In this document: positions 19,306 to 30,587 of the stretch, piece by piece | Position numbering within the stretch: the first letter of the stretch is position 1 | Layout of the letters: each line of letters begins with the position of its first letter | Assembly (NCBI GenBank): GCA_039583875.1 | Contig: CM077161.1 | Coordinates: forward strand, 64,051,885-64,115,884 | Length of the DNA stretch: 64,000 bases | DNA from: Platanthera guangdongensis | Taxonomy: Eukaryota > Streptophyta > Magnoliopsida > Asparagales > Orchidaceae | Direction of reading: 5' to 3' | Program-made: the position numbers and the translations under genes | The notes under the pieces: model-generated | The model's database searches: none | Seen by the model: only the letters and a program-made list of their open reading frames with translations | What the model was told of the DNA's origin: nothing

Positions 19306-19432
19306 GGGAAGTGATAACCCAAACCATTTTCACTCCTCATTCCAGCTGTTTTTCTGAGAGAAACTCATGTTGAGAGAAGGAATTAGCTGGATCTAGTTCT
19401 AGAGGAGAAGATCCACCGCCGTGGAAAAGAAG

Positions 19433-19492
19433 ATGTCGCAGAAAAGAGTCACATGTTCCATGGCCGGAAATGGTGGAAACGCCGAAAATGTG
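19433..19492 (+). CDS. Candidate gag exon 1 inside the 5' LTR of D
   Basis: Twenty codons beginning MSQKRVTCSMAGNGG, then donor GTG|GTGAGC at 19493. The 3' LTR copy (62263-62322) is the better-preserved form (MSPRRVTRSMAGNGG, donor GAG|GTGAGC). Same length and phase as A exon 1. Confidence 0.5.
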
Positions 19493-20926
19493 GTGAGCTT
19501 CCTACCCTCTCCCTTGGTGCTAGATATTTAGTTATTTTCTTAGGAGAGATATCGACTCAAGAGAGTTTTGATGAAGAGAAGGAGTTTTTTAGGGATGGCC
19601 ATGCTAGGACATGTGTTCTAGGTTTTAGAGCTCTTCAATCTCCCCTTTCTCCTATGTGATGATGGGTGGATGGTTTTGTGAATAATCATGGCCCCTTTGA
19701 GGGTGAATAAGGGAGGAGGAATTTCTGGAGTGATTTTGGAAGATCGACTTGAGGAGGAAGATGAACCGATGCCGTTCATTCCTCTTTAAGATGCGTGCAA
19801 AATCTGTATTCTGCGTGCATCGAACTTCTTGGCCATTTTCAAGTAGTATATGGACAGATCTTGGCTTCCGACTAAACACGAAAGTTGTAGACCCTAAAAG
19901 TACCTTTCCAACGAGTGGTTGCACGTCTTCATGCGAAGTATGTAGCCACGGTAAAATCTGAAACGAAAATGACGTCCGATAAATCCTTCATGCAAAAATG
20001 TTATTTTGTGCGTAGCGGACTTTGAAGCCGATTTCAAATAGGATACATCCAAATCTGGGTTGTGGGCTGAATATGAAAGTCGTAGCGCATGGAAAGACCT
20101 TTCCATCGATGGGTTACACGTCTTCACCGAATTAATTTAGCTTCGGGAATCTCTGGTCAAATTTGCTGTCCAGATTTATTCTGCAATTAATGATCCACCG
20201 CCGTGTAGAGTATGAATGATGAATCTTGTTAATTAGATTTCATAAAACTGAACTGTGAAGCAAGCTTTATGGCATGATTTGATTTGCTAAAAATTGATAG
20301 ATTACTATATATACGCATCATGTTTATGATATGATGAATGAAATGACTAGATACAAATTGACAGATTATTATCTATGCGCATCATGTTTGTAATATGTTG
20401 AAATTATTTAGAATGACAAATAGAAGGATAAATAATGGCCACGAGTATGTATGATGGTTAGAATGAAATGTAGTAGTCCAATACTTAGAGCGTAGTCTCC
20501 CTACGGGAAGTATTATGGAGGGATGTAAGTGCGGTGTTGTCCGTCACTAGTTGAGTTAATGTTGAAATGAGGTATAGATAGACGGTTGGGCTTGGTCCTC
20601 GGTGTCTACGTCCCGGGGATCCTTCCATGCCGAGTGGATGGTTAGGCTGTGTCCTCGTGCTTACTTCCGAGGCCCCTTGCATGCCACGGTGTTGTGGAAT
20701 TTGCATGTGGTATGAGTCAACAGGCGGTGTCGTAATCCTGGGTTAAGGATAGTGTGGCAGGTCTACGGGCTCGCCGATCGTCACACCTATGGGAGTTGAC
20801 AAATAGACTTTGGGCAGTTGGGCTTGGTCCACTATGTCTACGTCCCGGGGCTCCTTCCGTGCCAGGTTAACGGTTGGCCTTGGTCCTCATGCTTACTTCT
20901 GAGGCTCCTTCCGGGTCACACAAGGT

Positions 20927-22505
20927 TGATGGGTAAGATCACGGCAGTGAACCGGTCGCACAAGTAATATAAAATGGGGGCTTTCCCAAGTATCGATCTC
21001 TCAAGGAACATAGTAAGGTGGAGTTAATTTCGAGGAGGACTTGAGATTAAAGTCCTTAGGTCGAAGCTAACTAAGGGGGGGGGGGTTTGGATATTGCGGA
21101 CAAAGAAAATAAAAGGCCTAACAACTACTCTTATGCAACGCCGGTATGCGATGCTTCGCTAGGCGGGATGGAAGACTAGTCGGGCCGCTATGCACCGAAT
21201 CACTAGGCGGATGGGCGAGTAGGCTTGCGGATGAGGTGATGAGAATGGCGGAATGAGGGCCGTGAGCACCTATTCGCTACGCACGCTTCTAGCAATTGCT
21301 AGAACGACAAGGGTGGATGGATGGTGGATGGACAAATAGACGCACCTCAAGTAAATAACGAAAATATACAATCACATAGACATAATTGTATAAAAACATT
21401 TTACAAATAAGAATACATCATCTATAAATAAGGTTTACAACAACACATAAACAACAATAAAGAGAGAACAAGTCAAGAGATCGACCGAATCCGAAGTCTT
21501 GCTGAGGATTCACGGTTGGAATCGTCGGGTTATCAATCTGCGTCCAAGCTCGGTCCTCAACTATGTCCGGGGTAGAGAAGCGCTGTCACCACCTTCCAAT
21601 GGCCCGTCTTCTTTGTCTCACGATAGCGGACGAAAGTTGAAAGCTTCCCTTTGCTTGATGGCTATGGCGTTGAAGCATGAAATGAACTCAAGAGGTGATG
21701 GAGGAGGCCGAGAGGAAGCTCCGGCTTGGATTTGGCGGTGAAAGCTTGCCCGGAGCACCTCCCTAGGGTGGAAGATGATGAAAAATGGCGGAGAAGGCGG
21801 AAAATGGCGGAGAAATGTCGATCTCCGGATCCTCTCCCGAATTAGGGCGAGACCTGCACTATTTATACAAAGCAGAAATGAACAATGCGCACGATCACAG
21901 GAGCACGACCAGTGGTCGTGCGCACTATGTCCGGTGATCGTGCGCACTGGCATGGAAGATTAGGAAGAAGAACTAGGATAACACGCACGAGTAGTGGCGC
22001 ACGACCAGTGGTCGTGCGCACTAAGTCCAATGGTCGTGCGATTACCCCAGACAGGACTCCAGAAAAGAGGAATCAATGCACACGATCAGTCGCGCATGAC
22101 CGGTGGTCATGCACATTGTGTCAAGTGGTCGTGTGCTTACCCCAGGCTGATTCTGGAAAACGTAGAGTAGTGCGCACGATCAGGGGCACACGACCAGTGG
22201 TCGTGCGCATTAGATCCCATGATCGTGCGCAGTATTCCTGTTTCACAACCATCCCGGAACACGCACACGACCACTGTACCGAAAGGAAAAACCAATCACT
22301 GATATGTGCAGATATTACAGGCAATCACACAAAGGAGTACAAACTATAAAAATAACAAAATACACAACCACGGGCATAAATGTGCACTTCCTATAAAAAT
22401 AAAGATAAGATGAAATATGAACGATATAGATCTAAAAGTGAAGTGCAAATGCGTTAAAACTAACCCATATGAGTCCGAAAATAGGTATATAAAGTGCACT
22501 CATCA
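20927..22505 (-). repeat. 3' LTR of Athila-like element 1 (1579 bp)
   Basis: Matches 25706-27257. U3 carries at least five near-palindromes of the gcgcacgaccagtggtcgtgcgc type between about 21885 and 22275. Contains a poly-G tract at about 21077-21085. Confidence 0.85.
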
Positions 22506-24242
22506 CACCCCCAGACTTAACTGTTTGTGCGTCCCGAGCAAACAAAATCAAATAGATAGGGAAAAATACTAGCTAACAAAGAAATTGCGATACGGAGTAC
22601 CATGTGAAGTCGCATGCTCGCAGGCGTAAAAATATAATAGAAGAAATTTCTAAGTATGCAAAATAGTTTATCTTTTTCACAATGCGTATCAACATTTTAT
22701 TATTACTCAAAAATGGAATCACGGTTAATCATCCGGTCATGCGTAGGGAGAAAGTAGAGTAATCGCTAGGCGAGCATTACCAAAGATCAGGGCTCGGGAT
22801 AACCTCCAAAGGAATCCACCAATATCGGTGACCATATGCTTGCCCTTTCACATTCTCTCAACGGCACTGGTTTGGTTCACACACGAATCAGTAGGACTTT
22901 AGGTGAAGAGATGGGGCTTGGGTTTCGGTGAGGTAAACAAAGATATACAGGAAGACTATGCACCTAACCCAAATGAGCTAGTAAAAAAATGAATACCTCT
23001 ACTTAGCAAAATACACACGGGTACACCACACCCCCAGACTTAATTTTTCAAAAATGGTTGTGTGTACAGCCTACTCCAAATACAATCTCATTTCCAAAAT
23101 GATTTTCAATTAAAAATTTTTCTTTTCACTTTTTTTCTCTTTTTTTTCTTTACAAATATTTTTCTTTTTTTTCTTTTTCTTCATTTTATTTGCACAATTC
23201 AGCAGATATAAACTTGGGAGCACTTCCACATTTTCACAAAAAAAACACCACATCACATCCCAAGATTAAAATGTAAAACTCTGAAGCTCAACTTGGGTGT
23301 GCGACTAGGATTAGATATGAGGCTTTGGTGAAATCATGGTGGAGCTGAATCAAAAGGAGGGGTAGGCACAACAGGGCTAACGAGGATATGATGTTAGGAA
23401 TGGTACAAAGCTCAACAAGGCCAAAATGATGGCCTACATCACACTCATGCGAGTGAACTAACCTATACCCATGCTTCAAGGATAGCTTGGGGCAAGTTCT
23501 TAGCCAACGAGAAAGACTATCCATCCTCCCGACTCGAGCAATACGAAACTAATGGCCGTCTACACACATCCCTAGGCTACCATCGGATTTACAATGGATT
23601 CACCATTTTTTGAGTAGAATAAAAAGTTTTTACGGAATTAGAAAAATATAAAACTATAAGCATACAAAAAAATTAAATCTACTCAAATTTCTACACGAGA
23701 CGAGAGCAGTTGACTAGGAGCACAGCAAGGTCAACATTTTACTCCGTTTCACAATACTAAGCCAGCACCATAATTTTCACAAATCTAACAAAGAAATGAG
23801 TTTAACTCGCGGCACACTAACAGCTAAGCACGCGCTCATGTGGGTGCAGTGGTGTGTGATGCAATGAACTAATCAAAATATAACAATAAAAGATTCTAGT
23901 ATGCACATGAAATGTGCGCGTGCAATAGGAAACAAATCTCTCCCCCAGACTGAAATTAAAAGCATAAAGAGCTAAGTGAAGAGGTTACCCAATGCTCAGT
24001 CAGTGAGCATACTAGAAGATGCGTGGAAACCTGAAGCAGTCCCTCCATACGAAGAATCACAACCCCGCCAACACGAAGTTGTCAAGAATACCTGCAGGGG
24101 TGAGCTCTGCAAAAACAAAAGAAAAATAAAGAAAAAGAAATTCTAAAACTAAAATAGACAATAAAAATAATAATGCAGGAAATATAAGATAACTACTGGG
24201 GTTATTGTCATCCCAACATGACTTATTAAATTCTAAACAGTT
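22506..24242 (-). other. Polypurine tract and 1.7-kb non-coding 3' region of Athila-like element 1
   Basis: The LTR-proximal tract (22506-22519) reads taagtctgggggtg on the minus strand. Two further near-copies lie inside: 23029-23043 (ttaagtctgggggtg) and 23941-23952 (agtctggggga). Otherwise no supported ORF; A- and T-rich runs at 23090-23240. Element 2 has the same three copies with nearly the same spacing. Confidence 0.6.
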
Positions 24243-25475
24243 CTAGCTAATGGGCCTATGAAATAAAAAGTGCACAGGTAACTGGCCTAATATCCGTTTC
24301 GGTAACGGGAACCGATACGGTGATAGAGCAGTTACCCCTCTGCCTAAATAATCATACCTGCTCCTCGCAGGCAGAGGAAATAGGAAGTAGGATGAGGAGG
24401 AGGCCTTGTCCTCACTCATCTCATCACAAAACAAATCCTTGCCTAGCAAGGTATCGTCTATCACAGGCCCGCGGGAGGCGATGGCAATGACATGAGCAGA
24501 AAGCTCATCGTCATCCCAACATACCTGTGGAGACTCATCCTGCACAGGCTCAGATAAGGAAGGGGGATCAAGTAATAAAAGAGAAGAAGAACTAAAATAA
24601 TCAGAAAATGGGAGAGTGATCCCGGTGTCACTCTCAGCAGGATCCAAGCATAGATCACTGTCGGTGTCATATGAGTCATACCGAGGGGAATCCGAGAACT
24701 CGAGGTCCGCAGTGGTAAGAGGAACGACCTCATCTAATAAGGAGGTGCAAACCTCCGCATCAGAAAGGTGATATTCCTCCTCCCACCGGGGTGCGTCAAA
24801 GTGTTCTGAAGATCCACTTTCTCCGTCGGAGATAGAGGAATCATAATCCCACTTCGGCGCAACCTCGGGCACCGAATCAGCCACAATCACGACATCATCA
24901 ACCGACTCACACGAAAGAGGAATAGCACAATCCGACAAAAATTGCGCAGGGGCAAGGCTGCTCTCAAAATCAAGCACTGAAGGAGCAGGCCCCATCGCAA
25001 AATCATTCGCTGACGCCACCCCGTCGACGACCGGAACAATCTCATCGTCCCATACAGGAGCGTCCATGAGTTCCTGCTCCTCTTTTTGTTGGCTAACACT
25101 AGAGTGATCATCGTCACTCAAGTAAAGCTCGTAAAAAGGGATCAAGGGACCCATGAAAGAGCTGTATGCGGCCAGAGATTCTTCAGTAATCTCAACGGGT
25201 AAAGAATGAGCAAGGTGTGCTATGTCAGTGTATGGGCCAGACAACACCCTGGTAGGCCTGTCCACAACAGTCTTCCGCGAACGGGAGGTTGTTGTGCACA
25301 CGCCCTCAGAGGGAGAAGGCTTGCACAAACGAGGGCAATCCTTCAACATGTGGCCCACACCTTGACATAACAAACATCGAATGCAATGCTCAGCATTCAT
25401 AACAACAATGTCATCAATGGATCGGCGCAAAGTGTCAAGTAGACGGTACTCAGCATCAGGATCCATCGCGAACAA
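24243..25475 (-). CDS. Zinc-knuckle acidic protein of Athila-like element 1 (uncharacterised ORF)
   Basis: 410 codons, the first ATG used; a second ATG is at 25466. One CCHC knuckle at residues 34-47 (CLLCQGVGHMLKDC), a nucleic-acid-binding motif typical of Gag nucleocapsid. The long middle (about 90-340) is rich in Asp, Glu and Ser with no capsid core I recognise. The C-terminus (about residues 340-410) is the best-conserved part: LLGKD-F--EMSEDKASSS and SRYDYLGRGV recur in element 2. No PR, RT or IN motifs. The frame is intact while the homologue in element 2 is broken. Probably a derived Gag-like protein that acts in trans with an autonomous Athila partner; function unknown. Confidence 0.7.
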   Translation of the reverse strand: MFAMDPDAEYRLLDTLRRSIDDIVVMNAEHCIRCLLCQGVGHMLKDCPRLCKPSPSEGVCTTTSRSRKTVVDRPTRVLSGPYTDIAHLAHSLPVEITEESLAAYSSFMGPLIPFYELYLSDDDHSSVSQQKEEQELMDAPVWDDEIVPVVDGVASANDFAMGPAPSVLDFESSLAPAQFLSDCAIPLSCESVDDVVIVADSVPEVAPKWDYDSSISDGESGSSEHFDAPRWEEEYHLSDAEVCTSLLDEVVPLTTADLEFSDSPRYDSYDTDSDLCLDPAESDTGITLPFSDYFSSSSLLLLDPPSLSEPVQDESPQVCWDDDELSAHVIAIASRGPVIDDTLLGKDLFCDEMSEDKASSSSYFLFPLPARSRYDYLGRGVTALSPYRFPLPKRILGQLPVHFLFHRPIS

Positions 25476-25682
25476 AAATAATTTCTGAAAAAGTGCTAAA
25501 CAGCTAAAATAAAAATAGCACGGATCTGCTATCTAAATCAAAAATCAGAAAAAGGAAAAAAGAAATAAGCAAAATAAAAATTCTAATAACCAAAGCAACT
25601 AAGAAAGAAAAAAATGAAATGCACAAATGGAAAAGGGCTTCAATCTATAATTTCCCTCTCCAAAAACTCACACGACTGTGTT

Positions 25683-25705
25683 CCCCGGCAACGGTGCCAA
25701 AAACT
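25683..25705 (-). other. Primer binding site of Athila-like element 1 (tRNA-Asp type)
   Basis: Minus strand TTTTTGGCACCGTTGCCGGG directly after the 5' LTR; one change from the usual Athila TGGCGCCGTTGCC. Confidence 0.75.
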
Positions 25706-27257
25706 TGATGCGTAAGATCACGACAGTGAACCGGTCGCACAAGTAATATAAAATGGGGGATTTCCCAAGTATCGATCTCTCAAGAAACACAATAAGGTGG
25801 AGTTAATTTTGAGGAGGACTTGTGATTGAAGTCGTTAGGTCGAAGCTAACTAAGGGGGGCTTGGATATTGCGGACAAAGAAAATAAAAGGCCTAACAACT
25901 ACTCCTATGCAACGCCGCTATGCGATGCTTCGTCAGGCGGGATGGAAGACTAGTCGGGCCGCTATGCACCGAATCACTAGGCGGATGGGCGAGTAGGCTT
26001 GTGGATGAGGTTATGAGAATGGCGGAATGAGGGTCGTGAGCACCTCTTCGCTACGCACGCTTCTAGCAATTGCTATAACGGTAAGGGCGGATGGATGGTG
26101 GATGGACAAATAGGGGCACCTCAAGTAAATAACGAAAACATACAATCACATAGACATAATTGTATAAAAACATTTTACAAATAAGCATACATCATCTATA
26201 AATAAGGTTTACAAAAACACATAAACAATAATAAAGCGAGAACAAGTCAAGAGATCGACCGAATCCGAAGCCTTGCTGAGGATTTACGGTTTGAATCATC
26301 GTGTTGTCAATCCGCATCCAAGCTCGGTCCTCAACTGTGTCCGGGGTAGAGAAGGGCTTTCACAACCTTCCAATGGCCCATCTTCTTCGTCTCACGATAG
26401 CGGACGAAAGTTGCAAGCTTCAATTTGCTTGATGGCTATGGCGTTGAAGCATGAAATGAACTCAAAAGGTGATGGAGGAGGCCGAGAGGAAGCTCCAGCT
26501 TGGATTTGACAGTGAAAGCTTTCCCGGAGCACCTCCCTAGGGTGGAAGATGATGAAAAATGGCGGAGAAGGCGTAAAACGACAAAGAAATGTCGAGCTCC
26601 GGATCCTCTTCCGAATTAGGGCGAGACCTGCACTATTTATACAAAGCAGAAATGAACAATGCGCACGATCACAGGCGCACGACCAGTGGTCATGTGCACT
26701 ATGTCCGGTGATCGTGCGCACTGGCATGGCAGATTAGGAAGAAGAACTGGGATAACGCGCATGAGTAGTGGTACACGACCTGTGATCGTGCGCACTAAGT
26801 CCAATGGTCGTGCGATTACCCTAGACAGGACTCCAGAAAAGAGGAATCAATGCACACGATCAGTGGCGCACGACCGGTGGTCGTGCGCTTACCCCAGGAT
26901 GATTCTGGAAAACGTAGAGTAGTCCGTAGGATCAGGGGCGCGCGACCAGTGGTCGTGCGCATTAGATCCCATGATCGTGCACAGTATTCCAATTTCACAA
27001 CCATCCCGGAACACGCACACGACCCCTGTACCGAAAGGAAAAACCAATCACTTATATGTGCATATATTCTAGGCAATCACACAAAGGAGTACAAACTATA
27101 AAAATAACAAAATACACAACCACGGGCATAAATGTGCACTTCCTATGGAAATAAAGATAAGATGAAATATGAACGATATAGAACTAAAAGTGAAGTGCAA
27201 ACACGTTAAAACTAACCAAGATGAGTCCGAAAATAAGTATATAAAGTGGACTCATCA
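25706..27257 (-). repeat. 5' LTR of Athila-like element 1 (1552 bp)
   Basis: TGATG...CATCA ends on both strands; outer flank AAGGC (27258-27262) matches AAGGT (20922-20926) with one change. Same gcgcacgacc/ggtcgtgcgc palindromes at about 26660-26990. Confidence 0.85.
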
Positions 27258-27576
27258 AAGGCCAGTTCAGGGCTTTGTCCTCGGTGCACATCTACCCGAG
27301 GCTCCCGCTGGGCCATAGTACGCATGGGCTCCACTGTTGTGTTCTTAGCGTTGAGGCGTATGGAGGACTAGGTGAAGTACTGTGGATAACCGCCTAGTAG
27401 TAGAGATGACCGCTGTACTGTCACCGCCTGGCCACGGCGGCTGACGCCTGAGAGGTAAGCTACATGCTCGAATAGTGGGAACTATAGTCTATGTCGGCAT
27501 AGCAATTGCATGGTGTGATCATGGGTGAGTCATTGCATAGCATACATAACATTTCATAACATTGCACAACAATATC

Positions 27577-27677
27577 CTCATCGTATAAGTTTGTATGGGC
27601 ACTCTTATACGATGAGTTACTTTTATGTAACCTGATCCTTAACTTATAAGCTTGTATGTGTATCCTTATAAGTTAAG
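27577..27677 (+). ncRNA. Tandem AT-rich hairpins of D
   Basis: Hairpin 1 is identical in stem and loop to A (5130-5169). Hairpin 2 keeps the 13-bp stem; its loop has drifted to CTTGTATGTGTATC. Confidence 0.55.
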
Positions 27678-27945
27678 TTACTTTCCTGCTGTAGTTACTT
27701 GTACTTGTTGATTTACTAATTGCTCAAGTAAAACTCCTAGCTATAATATTGTTACACATGTAGAACTGCTGGAGTAAAATGCTATTAATCTTATTGTACC
27801 ACTACCACCTGCTTGTACCCGTTACACTATTTATTATACTTGTACACTTGCTCGTTTCTCCGCCAGGTGCCGAGTAGTCGCCGGGGGAGCGGATGCGAAG
27901 CCACTTAGTCGTTTTGACTAACGGTTGCTATGTCTTCCTTTTTAG

Positions 27946-28050
27946 GAGGTCACCCCGCAGGTAGAGCAGCCATAGACTTTGCAGCAGGACAGCTAGGACA
28001 GGATGACAGGGCCTGAAGCGACGGTGTCGTCGCTACCATCGGTTATGGAT
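27946..28050 (+). pseudogene. Candidate gag exon 2 inside the 5' LTR of D (two in-frame TAG)
   Basis: 105 nt between acceptor tttttag|GAG and donor GAT|GTGAGT. Aligns codon for codon with A exon 2 (EVTPQVEQP, QQDS, TGPEATV). Two TAG codons stand where A has CAG, i.e. C-to-T changes. Confidence 0.5.
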
Positions 28051-28367
28051 GTGAGTGTTGTGAGATTCTGTTGTAGCCCGTTTGGGCAATTTTATAGCTG
28101 TACTCTGATATTGTAGAAGCATGTTTTAGCTTCTCTTATTTGATGTATTTGGACTCATATGCTTAGTGTGGATTTGAATTCTTCTCCTTTATATTATGGT
28201 TGGGTTGGCATGTTTATATTGATATTGGTTGTAGCCGGCGGAATAGGCATCTTGTGGTACAGGTTAGCCTGTGCGCTAATGCTACCGCAAGACGGCTGTT
28301 TTGGGCATAAGACCCCCCTTCGTGTCGTGTTTTGGGATCCGTGAGGGGGGGGGGGGGGTCTTACAAA

Positions 28368-28383
28368 TGGTATCAAAGGGAGG
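28368..28383 (+). other. Primer binding site of D
   Basis: TGGTATCAAAGGGAGG, two bases after the LTR end; initiator tRNA-Met type. Confidence 0.8.
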
Positions 28384-28473
28384 TTTTGATCCTCCGACCT
28401 ATGGGTTATGGGCCCACCACACTCCTCAAATAAAGAAGTCATTCAACAATGGTACTACCCCCGTTCGATTTGT

Positions 28474-28514
28474 CAGTTTGCGGACAAACTGACTTAGCGA
28501 AAGTAGTGGTGTGC
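28474..28514 (+). ncRNA. Conserved post-PBS hairpin and block (D)
   Basis: CAGTTTGcggaCAAACTG followed by a GCGAAAGTAGTGGTGTGCC block, as in A and E. Confidence 0.5.
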
Positions 28515-28803
28515 CAATATGTAATTCACACTAAGTTGTCCAACTTTGACCTTAAGATTAGCCAACCTGACCTTTGGTACGATCTTTATACGTTGATCTC
28601 CTGAAGTTTGGACGACCCTAGGTATGTAAACCGATTGTATAAAGTCTTGCGAGATCCCCTAGGGCAAGCATTTTTGTTTATAGCGGATATTAAATCTAGC
28701 GGAGATAATAAACATGGCAGATTTCCTAGGGCAACCACTTTTGTTTAAAGCAAACTTGAGCTTGGTGGAGATAATGGATATGTTAAAGTGGTTGGAAGCT
28801 GGT
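28515..28803 (+). pseudogene. gag: Gag remnant of D
   Basis: Most of gag is lost. From about 28640 the sequence matches the A region encoding RDPLRQSLLFIADGSLAEIIDMAKRLEAD, but with stops, and the segment is present twice in tandem (about 28651-28716 and 28717-28784), both diverged. Cut at 28803 by Athila-like element 2. Confidence 0.65.
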
Positions 28804-30378
28804 TGATGAGTCCGATTTATATAGGGTTTTTCGGAGTCATCTGAGCTAATTTTCATGCGTTTGCACTTCACTTTTAGTTCGTTATCATATATATTTCATC
28901 TTATCTTTATTTACATAGGAAGTGCACACTTAGGACCGTGGTTGTGTATTTTTGTACTTTTAATATTTGTACTCCCTTTTTGTGCTCGTCTGGAATGTCT
29001 GCGCATATCAGTGCTGGGTTTAGGGGTCGTGTGCGTGTTTCGGGGACGTTTAGAAGTAGGAATACTATGCACGATCATCGGATATAGTGCGCACGACCAC
29101 TGGTCGTGCGCCGATGATCGTGCGCAATGTACCTTGATTTCAAAAATCTGCCTGGTGTAATCGCACGAACACTGGACATAGTGCGCACGACCACCGGTCG
29201 TGCGCCACTGATCGTGTGCATTGATTCCTCTTTTCCTGGAGTCCTATCTGGGGTAATCGCATGACCATTGAACTTAGTGCGCATGACCACTGGTCGTGCG
29301 CCACTACTCGTGTGCGTTATCCCAGTTCTTCTTCCTATTCTGCCATGCCAGTACGCATGATCACTAGACATAGTGCGCACGACCACTGGTCGTGCGCCCG
29401 TGATCGTGCGCTTTGCTCAATTCTGCTTTCTATAAATATCGCAGGTCTCGCCCTAATTCGGAATCTAGGGAGATCGCATGACATTTCTCTGCTGTTTTCG
29501 TCTCCGAGGAAGGGTTCCGCCATTCCACTTCATCTTCCATCGTAGGGAGGTACTCCGGGCAAGCTTTTACCGCCAAATCCAAGCCGGAGCTTCCTCTCAG
29601 TCTCCTCCTTCAGCTTTGAGCTTCAAGAAGAGCTTGACCTAGCTTTCTCCATCAAGCTAGGAGAAGTTGTGCCATCCTCCACCGGATCGTGACACGAAGA
29701 AGACGGGCCATTGGAAGGTGGTGACGGCCCTTCTCTACCCCGGACGCAGTTGAGGACCGAGCTTGGACGCGGAATGACAACCCAACAATTCCAACCGTGA
29801 ATCCTCAGCAAGACTTCGGATTCGGTCGATTTCGCACACTTTTCTTCTCTTATTGTTGATGGTTTAGTTGAACTCTTTGTATTTGATGAGGTTATGCTTA
29901 GTTTAATATATGTTTATGTGTAATCATGTCTATATGATTGTATGTTTTCGTTATTTACTTGAGGTGCGCCTATTTGTCCATCCACCAGCCATCTGCCCTT
30001 GCCGCACTAGCAATTGCTAGTGGCGTGCGTAGCGAAGAGGTGCTAACGACCCTCATTCTGTCATTCTCATCACCTCCTCCGCAAGCCTACTCGCCCATCC
30101 GCCTAGTGATTCGGTGCATAACAGCCCGACTAGTCTTCCAACCCTCCTGGCGAAGTATCGCATAGCGGCGTTGCATAGGAGTAGTGTTAGATTTTTACTT
30201 TCTTTTTCAGCAAATATCAAATCCCCCCTTAGTTAACTCCGACCTAAGGACTTCAATCTCAAGTCGTCCTCAAAATTAACTCCACCTTACTGTTTTCCTT
30301 AAGAGATCGATACTTTGTAAAACTCGCCCATTTTATGTTACTTGTGCGACCGGTTCACTGCCGTGATCTTTAGCATCA
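28804..30378 (+). repeat. 5' LTR of Athila-like element 2 (1575 bp)
   Basis: TGATGAG...AGCATCA. U3 palindromes of the gcgcacgaccactggtcgtgcgc type at about 29070-29410. Confidence 0.85.
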
Positions 30379-30402
30379 AGTTTTTGGCGCCGTTGCCTGG
30401 GA
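30379..30402 (+). other. Primer binding site of Athila-like element 2 (tRNA-Asp type)
   Basis: TTTTTGGCGCCGTTGCCTGG directly after the LTR: the classic Athila form with one change near the end. Confidence 0.8.
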
Positions 30403-30587
30403 ACACAGTCGTGTGAGTTTTTGGATAGGGAGATGTGAGATTGCTTTCCTTTTCCTTTGTAAAATGCTTTTGTTTTGTTTTATTTCTGTTTTGCCTGCCT
30501 TTTTCTTGTTTGTTTAGGCAATTGTAGTAATATATTGTTGGATTTTGTAATTTGCACAACTTATTTTGAATCTGCTATTTCAACACC

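Larger units (their letters stand above)
18223..20926 (+). repeat. 5' LTR of D, first part
   Basis: Starts TGTAACGTCCC; matches 61040-63835 of the 3' LTR. U3 (18350-19290) is packed with palindromes of the gacacgggcgtgtccctacccgtgt type and gtcgag/ctcgac and ctcgag words. Then come TATATAAAA at 19296, the ATG exon at 19433 and the first stem-loops of the array (20587-20622, 20644-20676, 20878-20910). Interrupted by Athila-like element 1 after target duplication AAGGT. Confidence 0.88.
20927..27257 (-). mobile_element. Athila-like non-autonomous Ty3/Gypsy element 1
   Basis: 6.3-kb minus-strand unit inserted in the 5' LTR of D. LTRs run TGATG...CATCA (20927-22505 and 25706-27257), flanked by AAGGT/AAGGC. 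The PBS next to the right LTR is of the TGGCGCCGTTGCC type used by Athila (tRNA-Asp). The polypurine tract beside the left LTR reads aagtctgggggtg, also Athila-like. The only ORF is a 410-codon zinc-knuckle protein; PR, RT and IN are absent. Element 2 is a second member of the family. Confidence 0.85.
27258..28365 (+). repeat. 5' LTR of D, second part
   Basis: Continues the LTR exactly where 20926 stopped (the same sequence is uninterrupted in A at 4826 on). Holds the fifth stem-loop (27278-27301), the two hairpins (27577-27616, 27638-27677), the 105-nt exon (27946-28050), a poly-G tract and the end TCTTACA. Confidence 0.88.

Noticed and set aside
22680..23280. Possible host gene or satellite in the Athila-like 3' region
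   Set aside because: The same stretch recurs in element 2 in the same order, so it is internal element sequence; no coding frame.
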